NCBI GenBank assembly: GCA_002470645.1
Contig: DKNE01000025.1
Location: forward strand, 1-54,863
From: Patescibacteria group bacterium UBA7396
GTDB taxonomy: Bacteria > Patescibacteriota > Gracilibacteria > BD1-5 > UBA6164
Direction: 5' to 3'
DNA length: 54,863 nt
The notes under the pieces are model-generated. The model saw only the letters and a list, made by a program, of their open reading frames with translations. It was not told the origin of the DNA and did no database searches. Numbering within the stretch: position 1 is the first letter of the stretch; every line of letters starts with the position of its first letter. Positions 23,474 through 33,376 of the stretch are shown piece by piece. The position numbers were made by a program, and so were the translations under genes.

Positions 23474-24799
23474 ATGAAAAAAATATATGTCATTTGAATC
23501 GGATGAATCGGAATTTCTTGAATTGCTAGATACTACAACCAAAATGGATATCAAGTTTTTTGAAGTGATAAAACACATTCAGAACTGATTGATACTTTAA
23601 TAAGTGAAGGAATTCATATCATTATTGGTGAAAATGCTGAAAAAATAGATACAAGTTTTGAAAAAATTATTTATACAGAAGCCGTACCAAAAACACAAAG
23701 TGAACTTCAAAAATCTATACAACTGGGACTTCCCATTTTTACTTATCCAGAAGCACTTTGAGAAATAGCAAATGAAAAAAAATTAATTGCTATTACTGGA
23801 ACTCACGGAAAATCTACTACGACCAGTATGATTTCCATTATTTTAAAAAATTCTGAGAAAAATGTAAATGCATTAGTTGGAAGTTTACTCAGAGAGTTTG
23901 GTGGGAAAAATGTTTTTTTCTCAGAAAGTGATTTTTTTGTACTCGAAGCTTGTGAGTATAAAAGAAGTTTTTTACACTATAAACCTTATATTTGAGTCAT
24001 TACAAATATAGATCTTGATCACCTTGATTATTATAAAAATTTAGATGATTATATCAGTGCTTTTGAGTCCTATGCAAATAATATCACTTCATGAGGATTT
24101 TTAATTCTTGATGGAAATGATACAAATTCTTTATCATTACTCAATAAAAGATCTGATATTCACTATATTTTAATACAGGGGGCTTCTTTCGAAAGTACGA
24201 ATTGAAATATAAATGGAGTATTTCCAAAATTTGACCTAAAAATCCCTGGAAAACATATAGAATTTGATGCAAAACTTGCTTTTATCGTTGGAAAAATAGT
24301 TGGATTGAACGATTTTGAAATACAAAAAAGTTTAGAAAAATATAATGGTATTTGGAGAAGAAGTGAAATAGTTTGATCTACTCAAAATAATAATATACTT
24401 ATGAGCGATTATGGGCATCATCCAAAAGAAATTTCTCTTAATCTAGAAGCTCTCAAAACAAAGTATTCTGATAAAAAAATAGTCACTATTTTTCAACCAC
24501 ACCAATACTCAAGAACACTTGAACTTTTAGAAGATTTTAAACACTGTTTTTGAGATACTGATATACTGATTATTCCAGATATCTATGAATCAAGAGATAC
24601 AAAAGAAGATAAAGCAAAAATAAATGCTGAAAAATTAACTCATATTATAGAACACCCAAATAAAATATTTTGAAATGGTTTTGAAAATACACTTCATATT
24701 ATAGAAAAATTAGATAAAGAAAATCCTGATAAACTCCTGTTTATTTTACAATGAGCTTGAAATATTGATGATTTAAGATATAAAATACAGATAAAATAA
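23474..24799 (+). CDS. murC: UDP-N-acetylmuramate--L-alanine ligase
   Basis: Adds L-alanine to UDP-MurNAc in peptidoglycan precursor synthesis. The 441-residue protein begins with a Rossmann motif 'GIGGIGISGIA'. The ATP-binding GTHGKST is at residues 109-115, 'EYKRSF' and 'TNIDLDHLDYY' carry catalytic and magnesium-binding residues, and 'DYGHHP' and 'QPHQYSRT' mark the Mur ligase C-terminal domain. It ends the xer operon and is followed by a bidirectional terminator. Confidence 0.96.
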
Positions 24800-24820
24800 A
24801 AACTCCCTAAGGGAGTTTTT
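24798..24820. terminator. Bidirectional terminator between murC and surface-protein gene
   Basis: AAAAACTCCC-TAA-GGGAGTTTTT, perfectly symmetrical with A/T tracts on both sides. It lies between the convergent stops at 24799 and 24822. Confidence 0.9.
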
Positions 24821-24821
24821 A

Positions 24822-26978
24822 TTAATTTGAAAATAGTTTTGGAGGATTTGATTGTATAGATGGGTCATATTTAATTACAAATGGTTCGTAATATATTTCT
24901 TTATGTTTATCATATCAAATATTCCCTCTTCTTATATAGTTTAAATCATAATTCATAGCTTTATGAAAATCTTGGATTATACTTCCTCAAGGGAGCATAT
25001 AGTTTCATCTTTCATAAGCTCCTCAAATAGTATTTCTAGTAAAAAGGCTTCCATTCATAACCAATTGGCTTTGTAATCATGATACTCTTTTATTATTGTC
25101 TTTTTGATATGGTTTTCCATCACCTCAAATACTTACCAATCAACCATCAGCATAAATTACTACATTTATTTGAGTTACTCATCATTGTACATATACATTT
25201 CATTTTTCATTATATCCATTATTTACATCATATCCATCTTGTAATGCAATAATTCATAATGGTTTATCTGAAGTAATATTTCAAGAAATGATCACATTTC
25301 AATTTTTTACAACTAAGGTTTCATATCAAGTAACGTTTCAAGATATTGTTTGGTCTCATTCAACATATTTCACTCAGTTAACAATTTCTCATGACTTCAT
25401 TGCTTTTATAAACTCATATGCATTTTTTCTAATTTGAGTTCTTTGTTCTGTAGTAGACACATTAGAAATATTAGCCTGTTGTCAGCTAAATTCATCTTTT
25501 CCATCCCATTTAATTCAACCAATAACCCTTACTCAAGTAATTCCTCATCAGATAATAAGAGGATTATTATCATTTGGATCAGAAGTTTCTGATAAATAAT
25601 ATTTTACTTGTTTATTTGATAATTTATAACTGATAATAGGTTTTTGAACTTGTAATCATGGTGATTGATATATCTCAGAAAGAATTTTTCAAGAAAAAGT
25701 AACTCATTTTTCTATATCGGTAAATCATGATAAAGTAGTGAATCATGATAAAGTTAAAGTATTTGGAGTTTGAAGTGAATATGTTTTAATATTATTTTTA
25801 GTCACATCTAATTTATATTCAGAAATAGTGATATCCTCTATTTCTCATTGAGGTAATATTCTATAATCTGATGTTTCTCATAAAGTTGGTAATCCATCCC
25901 ATGTATCATCTTTTGTTTTTGCCTCTAAAAGTCCTATATAAGGTTTTTTAAAATTATATGCAATATTTTTAATACTCAAACGAGGTGCTTGTGTTTGTCA
26001 TCAAGCCTGAAAAGTAATAATCCCATTTGATGTAAATACTGGTGATACTGAAGTAACATGGACAGTAAATCAATCATTTGATTGAATAGCAATTGGCATA
26101 GAATCAAAAGATAATGCTTTTTCTCATTGTGTAGATAACACAGTTCTATCAGCTAAAAACCCATTTCCATCTTGAAAAGCTCATACTCTTGAAGATTGTC
26201 ATTTCCAAGCAATTTCTTTTCATCATTTTAATTGTCAATCAATAGTAAATCATACTTTTACATTACAAATATCTTTATCATTTGCATATGTATTATCACA
26301 ATCAGCTGATGGTGAATCTAAATTCATTGAAATAAATACTTCATTTTCAGCAGATGCCGGACATGTTTTTCATTCTGGCGAATAAATAAGTTCTCATGTT
26401 TGTTTACAAGATATTTTTCCAGTTGGTGACCACATTCATATAAGCTTACATTCTCCCCATTTATAATTACAATCATTTGGGTCAGTAACTGGGTCATTTA
26501 TTTTCTTATCTCCATCCTCTGGGTCAGTAATTGGGTCTTCTGGGTCATTATTAATAGAACATTGTGGGTCTTTTGAAGCATCACATGGGTTAAATTCTAC
26601 ACTACACATTTTTGATTGTGATATATATTCCTCTAACATTTCTGATGATCCACTTGTAGTAGTTTCTCATCACATTGAACAAGCAGTAATATATGATACA
26701 TACACATTAGTAGCTACGATTCAATAACAAGTTTTTGCAACTTTCCCTCCATCTATGGTTTCATATTCACAAGTAGAATTATCATTTGGGACTTCACATG
26801 GTAAATCAACATTTCTTCTTGATGCAGTAGTAGAACAGCTATAATCAGCATTCGATGAAACTTTTGTCAAAGAAGACTTTAATTGATTATTCACTCAAAA
26901 AAGACTATCTTTAGAATAAATAAAAACTGAAAGTATGAGAAAAAACATTACTCATAATCATATATATATTTTTTTCAT
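24822..26978 (-). CDS. Large surface protein, unnamed patescibacterial type
   Basis: A 718-residue exported protein anchored by an N-terminal hydrophobic segment ('YIGLGVMFFLILSVFIY'). The first third is cysteine-rich and has an acidic spacer built on repeated 'DP[EN]D' and 'ITDP' units (about residues 155-180). The C-terminal third is beta-rich and glycine-rich ('YETLVVKNGNVIISGNI', 'NVYVQGGVTQINVVIYADG', 'LFTRNTIGGAYERG'). I recall this pattern from uncharacterised surface proteins of CPR genomes, often near pilus genes, but I cannot name a family. It is last in a three-gene minus-strand set. Function unknown; adhesion is a guess. Confidence 0.78.
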
Positions 26979-27039
26979 ATATTTAAGTTAGAAAATATAA
27001 ACAGGGATATTATTACATAAAAGAATACATAAGTCAAAA

Positions 27040-28605
27040 CTATTTTTGTTTTATACTTTCTTGTATGTGAAAAAATGGAAGTTCTACTTTTCCTGTCTCA
27101 TCTAAAACTTTATGTCATACATTTGACCATATTCATGTAGTTCTATCAAGAGACCACCGAGCCGGCCATCTGAGAAGATTATTTTGCACAAGAAAATCAT
27201 AATCAATCGGATATCATCATAATGCTTTTGTTTTTTCAACTAAAAATTTCATATCTTCTTGTGTCACAGCTTGATATATTTGATCTGAATTATCATAAAG
27301 TTCTTGCATATGATATACTTGGTCTTGTAAAATCATAGGATTTGAAGATTTTATATAAAGATTTTGATCTGCTGCATTTAGTATCTGAATATAAGGCATA
27401 CCATAAGTCTCCATAGCATTTCCAAGGTATCAAAGAACATCATCAAAAGTATCATTTTGTAATAAATTTGATGTATCATCTTCTTTTGTAAAATAATATG
27501 AATACAATAATATCTCTTTCCCAGAGTAATTTTTTCCATCTATAGTATACAGTCCATCAACTGGAATATAATATTTTGATTGTTTTTCATCATTAAATAA
27601 ATAATACTGTTTTTCATCACGAGTAACTATATCTTTTTGTGTTAATATAAGAGTATTTTTAGGCTTATGAATAGAAAAATCAAACCAAATTTTTTCATGG
27701 CTACGATTCGAAACATCTAAACTATAATTTGCAAATCAGTCAGAATATCAAGTTTTTACAGATTTAAATCTTAAATGAGCAAATGGAAATATTTTAAAAG
27801 TCAGAAAATAAGTCCCATCTTCTTTAGAAAGAGTTGAAATAGTTGGATCATTTAAAAGCTCTATTTTTACCTCTGATACTGGTTTTCATTTATTATCAAC
27901 AACTTTTCATTCCACAGAAACTTGGATTTGTTTTTCACAATCTTGTTCTGGACATAATTCAGTTCTGAGTTTATTTGCATTTTTATAATCTCACGTCAAA
28001 TCATATAAATATGATAAAAGTTCTTTTTTAGGAAGTGATAATCTTGCCTGATTTTCTAAATTTTCTACGTATTTAAAAACATTTTCTTTTTTAGAAAAAA
28101 TTTTTCTTAGTTCTGGTGCTTCTGGATGTTTTTGATAGTCAGAAGCAAAAATAACTCTTGTAGAACCTGATGAGTTTACTCATCAATATAAGAGTCAATT
28201 CTTATATGATTGGTAAATATCTAATATAGCTAGGTTTTTGTTTGTTTCATCTTGGAAAGTTTCAATATCTTTTTGTAAATCAAAGGATATGTAAATCGTG
28301 GTATCCTCTTTTAAAATTCATATTCAAAATTTATCTTCAAGCAGATTAATATTAACTCACTCATAGGCTTGTAAATCTCTTAAAAAATCTGTAAAATTTG
28401 CATATTGTTCGGGATTTATCCCTACTAAATCATAATTCTTCTTTGATAATATTTCGCTCACTAATTTTCAATTATGATGTGTTTCTGTATTGGTATAATT
28501 TTTTGATAACTCTTGAGGAGTACTATTTTTTAAAAAATCTATGAAAAAAAATATTCCAATAAAAATAGATAGAATAATAACTCAAAATATTATTTTTTTT
28601 GTCAT
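27040..28605 (-). CDS. Membrane-anchored protein with carboxypeptidase-regulatory-like domain
   Basis: A 521-residue protein of unknown function. An N-terminal membrane helix ('IIFGVIILSIFIGIFFFIDF') precedes a long extracytoplasmic part. Around residues 225-300 is a beta-sandwich resembling CarboxypepD_reg/transthyretin-like modules ('VEGKVVDNKGKPVSEVKIEL', then 'SKEDGTYFLTFK'), with two cysteines just before it ('CPEQDC'). No catalytic motif is evident. Its ATG lies inside the last five codons of the upstream cysteine-repeat gene (16-nt overlap), a sign of translational coupling. It ends in TAG. Confidence 0.78.
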
Positions 28606-30062
28606 AATGTTTTATTAGTAAATAAAAAGTACTTTCATTTAAAAAATATAACTCACAATAAAAAAGAAAGCAAAAGTACAAGAAAATACTTATCTGGTCA
28701 TGTTTTTATACTTGTCATCATAGTAATTTCTTTTTCTCATTGAGTAGGAATATATTGAGCTGAACAAGCCCCTCATATTTTTGAGTTTCCACAACTCCAA
28801 GTATACGTATAATTTTTTACAGTCCTCATTACTGAAAAATTTCATATTCTTTCTCAATCCCTACATAATCAAGGAGAATTTGGTTTTAATTCTTGAGTCA
28901 AAGGGAGAAGTAAATTTCATATTTCACAATTAGGAACTTCAACTACTTCTTTTAAAATAATAGGTTCTTCATAACTTGCTTGACAATTTCATCCTATAGT
29001 AGAATTTCAACAACTCCACATATAATAAATCACATTATCCACCTTATTTGATTTAAAATTACTTACGGGTATTGACTCTTTACACAATCATGAAGTTTCT
29101 TGTAATAACTCTTTATTAAGTGGAAGTTCTATATTTCCCCTTTCACAAGAAGTTTTTTGAATTATTATAGGTTCTTTTGGTTTTATATATGTTGCCTGAC
29201 AAGTACCTCAAATATCTGAATTATCACAACTCCAACTATAATAAATACTATCTCATGATTCAAATGCACTAAAATCTCCAACTCATTTTCATGATTGACA
29301 TAATCATAAAGTATCTGATGATATAGTATGAGAAAGAGGAAGGTTTATATTTCATATTTCACAAGCATTTGAAAAAGTACATGTTTGTGAACAATTTGGG
29401 TTATATCATGAATTTCATGGAAGAATTCCATAATCACAGACTTCGCCATCAGACAAAATTCCATCTCAACACCAAGCAGGATAGTATAATATACACTCTT
29501 GATGATGTCTTTGAGTAGAAGTATTTGGAAGATTATAAAACTCTATATTATAAGAAAATTCAAATATAGGATGTGTTCTTCACTTTTGTTTAATATCATC
29601 TGAAATATTTTGAAGTTCGATATAAAAATCATTTTGAGATCTTACTATTTCTCATGAAGTTCCAGGAAGAAAATCCATATACTGTCTTCCATTTGAATCA
29701 GTATAAATTTCTCAATTACTTGGGTCTCAATCTCTTAAATTAGGAGAAAATTCAAATGATCATGATGAAGTATAAACCTCTCCTTTATTATAAAAATGAT
29801 TTATTTTTACAATTGATGAAATAGGGTTTTCATCTAAATAAGCACGACTTCCATTTGATTGAAAAGTATACCAAGTATCTTTTAATCAAGCTATAATTCC
29901 TCACTGATAAATAGGTGTATCTTGATGAAAACATTGAGTACATGTTTGTGAAAAATATTCACTACTGGAACATTCTACAGATTGAATTGCTCAGTACACA
30001 AAAGAAAAATAGTGTAAATAAAATATTACTCATATACATAATATTTTCAAAATCATTTTCAT
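28590..30062 (-). CDS. Cysteine-rich surface protein with three tandem repeats and C-terminal anchor
   Basis: A 490-residue exported protein. After the signal peptide come a C-x-x-C segment, a beta-rich region and a 'CGDGILSDGEVCDYG...NCSQTC' module of the DUF4215/myxobacterial disulphide-rich type (about residues 190-235). Three tandem units of about 72 residues start near residues 234, 306 and 379. Each follows C-x2-GN-x2-LPL ... LC ... WSC-x-NS-x-IGG-x-C-x-A-x-Y. The C terminus has 'KTGPDK', a membrane helix and basic residues, like a degenerate sortase-type sorting signal. It is first in the surface-protein operon. Likely disulphide-stabilised and displayed; its ligand is unknown. Confidence 0.82.
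28750..29363 (-). repeat. Three protein-coding tandem repeats of about 216 nt
   Basis: The repeat units start at the cysteine codons ending at 29363, 29147 and 28928, with periods of 216 and 219 nt. They are diverged at DNA level but strongly conserved in cysteine, WSC and IGG positions, so they look old and under selection. Confidence 0.7.
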
Positions 30063-30128
30063 ATGAAACATTTAATCTATAAAATTACTTATGATTATAG
30101 TAATTTTTTATAAAATACAAATTTTATA

Positions 30129-31808
30129 TTATTTGATCCCCAAAAACCAATTAAGATTTAAATTTTTCTTTTTTGCAATAACTAAAATGAAAAGTCTTGA
30201 TATAAACATCGCACTAAATAAACTCACTACTAAACCTATCCCAAGCATAAATCAAAATCATTTAATCATGTTTACTCAGAATATAAATAATATAAGAGCT
30301 ACGATAATTCAAGTAAGATTTGAATCCCATATAGCGGACCAAGATTTTTCAAATCATTCTTTAATCGCTTTATCTATTTTTTGACCTGAGGCAATAGAAT
30401 CTTTAATTCTTTCAAAAATTAAGATATTTGCATCAATAGCCATACCAACTGAGAGTATTAACCCAGCAATAGAAGCAAGGGTTAATACAATTCAAAACAT
30501 TTTTACAATTGTTAAAACCAAAGCTATATAAATAAATAAAGCTACTGCTGATAAAAATCACCCAACTCTATAAATAGCAACCAAAAACACAAAAATAATA
30601 ATAAATCCCCATATTCCTGCTTCAATCAGTTGAATCAGTGAGTTTGCTCATAATTTTGAATCTATAGTTCTTTCAGAAGTAAGATAAATTGGTGCTGGAA
30701 CTACTCAAGTATTAATATCATTTGAGAGTTGTGCAGCTTCTTTTGGTGTATATGTTCCTGTAATTACTGCCTTTCCAGTTAAAATAGCATCGTTTACAAC
30801 CGGTGCTGTAAGCATTTCTCATCCAACAAATATAGCAATAGATTGTCATTTTAATCTTGTAGTTAATTCTCAGAAAATCTCAGCTCACTCAGTATTAAAA
30901 GTCAATTCTACCATAGGTTGAAATGCTTGATTATATTGAACTGATGAATTAACAAAATATTTATCATTTAAAATTCTTCATTTTGAATCTTGTGCTGGTT
31001 TCCATGAAGATGGTTGAGATGATATAAATGCATAATCAAAATCAAGAACTTCTCATGAAAAACTGTTAACATCAATTACCCAAAAACCGGTATCTACAGT
31101 TTGTTGAATTTCTCAATTAGAAAAAGAGTACCCTTCTATTCATGTTCAGGTAAGAATTTTATTATAAATTCCTGTTGAAATATTTTCTTTTGTAAGAGTA
31201 AAATACTTTGATAATTCTTGTAAAGTTCATGATAAAGTTCCTGCTGAAACATTTTCATAGGTATCTTTATATTTAAGTTGTGTCACTGAAAAATCATAAT
31301 TTGATTCTGTTAGCTCTTGTAATAATTGGTTTGCTAAATTTTGTCTTTCATCTAAATCTGCCTGAGTAACTTCTTTTCTTGCTTCTTTAAACTCTATTTT
31401 CATTACTCTTCAGATGGCTTCTTTTGCTCTTTTTATATTTAAATCATTTTCTGCTTTATTCGTTCATTTTAAAGGAATTTGAACAATAATATGTTTTTCT
31501 CCTCAATAACTTGCTGTAGTAATCACTGAATCGTTGATATTAAGAGCTTCTACCCTTTTATCAATGATAGATTTAAGTCATTCAAGAATTGAGTTTTCTC
31601 TTGAAATTGTATATCATTCTTCTTGTTGTACCTGAGCTAAATCTACTTTATAATCAAGTTCTACTCATCATTGTAAATCAAGTCCTAATCTATAATCTTG
31701 TCATGAAAAAGGAACATCCATATCATAAGCTGACCAAGGAAATGCATAATATAAAGAACCTAATCAAAGTAAAATAACTAAAAATAATTTATAAAATAGT
31801 TTATCCAT
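30129..31808 (-). CDS. secD: Protein translocase subunit SecD
   Basis: Accessory Sec subunit that uses the proton gradient to help pull proteins across the membrane. The 559-residue protein has an N-terminal helix, the 'YRLGLDLQGGVELDY' motif, a periplasmic P1 domain with 'SIIDKRVEALNI', and five C-terminal helices carrying 'GLILSVGMAIDANILIFERI', the SecD signature. SecF does not follow: the next gene on the strand encodes the cysteine-repeat protein. SecF must be elsewhere or absent. Its position just before exported-protein genes may be coincidence. Confidence 0.95.
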
Positions 31809-31869
31809 AAAATAATTAAAAGAGTATAAAATATATGATGGTTATATCTTTTTTTTGGGAAAAGTAAAG

Positions 31870-31904
31870 AAAAAAAATGAGAATTATTCTTCCTCATTTT
31901 TTTT
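31870..31904 (-). terminator. Terminator overlapping the rlmN stop codon
   Basis: AAAAAAAATGAG pairs with CTCATTTTTTTT around an 11-nt loop. The rlmN TAA lies within the loop, so the last codons of the gene form part of the hairpin. Confidence 0.75.
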
Positions 31905-32930
31905 ATTTGCAAGTTGTCAACATGCCGCATCAATATCATCTCACATCGTAGCTCTGATGGTTGATGGAACTCAAAATTCATCTAAAACTCTCTGAAATTT
32001 TTCTATAAGAAATCTTGGAGTCGCTTTATATTCTATTCATCATGCTCATTCTCATGGATTGTATGGAATAAAATTTACATGAGCCAATCTTCATTTCAAA
32101 AGTTTTCCAAGTTCATATGCTAATTTAATATTATCATTCACTCCGTTGAGCATAATATATTCATAAAAAATTCTTTTGTTGGTTTTTGCTACATATTCAT
32201 CGAGTGCAGTCATAAGTTTTTCTAAATTATAAGTATGATCAACTGGCATAATTGATTTTCTTATTTCATCATTAGGCGCATGAATAGATATAGCAAGTGA
32301 AGTTTGAGGAAAATCTACCATAAATTTTTTAATTCCTGGAACAATTCCGCATGTTGAAACAGTAACTCTTCTATTAGCGAGATTTATCTTTTTTTGATTA
32401 CACGCAATTTCAATAGATTTTTTGAGATTGTCATAGTTTAAAAATGGTTCTCACATACCCATATAAACTACATTTCTAAGAACTGCTCATTCATCATTTA
32501 AAAGCTTTGCTGCATACATGATTTGCTCAATAATTTCAGAAAATTCTAAATTTCTTTTCAATCCTAATTTTCCAGTAGCACAAAAAGTACACGCCATCGG
32601 ACATCCCGCTTGACAAGACACACAAAGCGTATTTCTTCCGCTCAAATGTCTCATAATTACTGATTCTATGAGGTCTCAAGATTTTGTTTTAAAAAGAATT
32701 TTGGTTGTTTGTCCGTTTTCAGACGTAACAATATGATCAACCTCTAAAGAAGTATAATAAAAATTTTCATTTAAAAAAGTTCTTATTTCTTTTGGAATAG
32801 TCTGAATTTCTGAAAAGTCCGTTACAAAATTTTTATAAATCGCATTTTCTATTTGTGCGTATCTGAACTTGGGAATCTTATTTTCTTCAAAAAGTTCTTT
32901 TATTTTTTCTTCATCGTGTATTGAATACAT
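31884..32930 (-). CDS. rlmN: Dual-specificity rRNA/tRNA adenine-C2 methyltransferase RlmN
   Basis: Radical SAM enzyme that methylates A2503 of 23S rRNA and A37 of some tRNAs. The 348-residue protein has 'CPMACTFCATG' with the C-x3-C-x2-C cluster motif, 'VYMGMGEPFLNYDN', the mechanistic cysteine in 'VSTCGIVPG' and 'LAISIHAPNDEIR', and a C-terminal 'CGQLA' holding the second catalytic cysteine. All are standard for RlmN and not Cfr-specific. It is transcribed away from the HxlR regulator gene, with 101 nt between them. Confidence 0.96.
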
Positions 32931-32973
32931 ATCTTTTTATTAATAATATTTTTTCATAGATTTTATAAAAAAT

Positions 32974-33001
32974 TTGAAAAAAAACAAATAATATTTAAAA
33001 T
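32974..33001 (+). promoter_or_regulatory. Promoter of the HxlR gene with degenerate ACTATA-type site
   Basis: TTGAAA (32974-32979), 16-nt spacer, TAAAAT (32996-33001). The 17-mer AATATTTAAAATATAGT at 32990-33006 matches the gpx operator ACTATATAAAATATAGT at 15 of 17 positions and covers the -10. In such AT-rich DNA a 15/17 match can arise by chance, so autoregulation is only a suggestion. Confidence 0.4.
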
Positions 33002-33031
33002 ATAGTAAATTTATTTTTAACTTTTGGAAAA

Positions 33032-33349
33032 ATGGCTGATTGAAAGCAATGAGAATGTATTGTAACTGATATTTTTAGTTTTATTGGGAAAAAATGGGTA
33101 TTACTTATAATCAAATCCATATCTGATTGATGTAAGTGTTTTTCTGATATAGAAAAAAGTTTAGGTGGAATTAATCCTCGTATTTTATCTTCGAGACTCA
33201 AAGAATTGGAAGATTTTTGATTTGTAGGAAGTCATATCAAAGAAAATACGAAAAATAAAACTATTTATTGTCTTACTGACAAATGAATGTGTTTTACCCA
33301 AAATATTAAAAATCTGGAAGATTGGGCAAAAAAATGGGAAAAAAAATAA
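33032..33349 (+). CDS. HxlR-family winged-helix transcriptional regulator
   Basis: A 105-residue MarR-like dimeric regulator. 'CIVTDIFSFIGKKWVLLII' is the characteristic HxlR opening (Cys close to the N terminus, then G-K-W). The winged helix follows with 'GGINPRILSSRLKELEDFGFV' and 'YCLTDKG'. Characterised relatives such as YodB and HypR respond to electrophiles or oxidants through the N-terminal cysteine and control nitroreductase or quinone-detoxification genes. A similar role for the redox genes at 41-45 kb is attractive but inferred. It has its own promoter and terminator. Confidence 0.93.
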
Positions 33350-33371
33350 AAGCAACTTATAAGTTGCTTTT
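33348..33371. terminator. Bidirectional terminator between HxlR and macroglobulin genes
   Basis: AAAAGCAACTTA pairs perfectly with TAAGTTGCTTTT, followed by a T-rich run. It overlaps the HxlR stop and lies 6 nt before the macroglobulin stop. Confidence 0.88.
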
Positions 33372-33376
33372 ATTTT

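Noticed and set aside
28750..29363. Regular repeats as a possible CRISPR array
   Set aside because: The period is about 216 nt and lies in one reading frame; these are protein repeats.
31870..31904. AATGAGAATTATTCTT resembling the Fur/PerR-like boxes
   Set aside because: It is at the 3' end of rlmN, forms a hairpin with a T-tract and is not near a promoter; a terminator explains it better.
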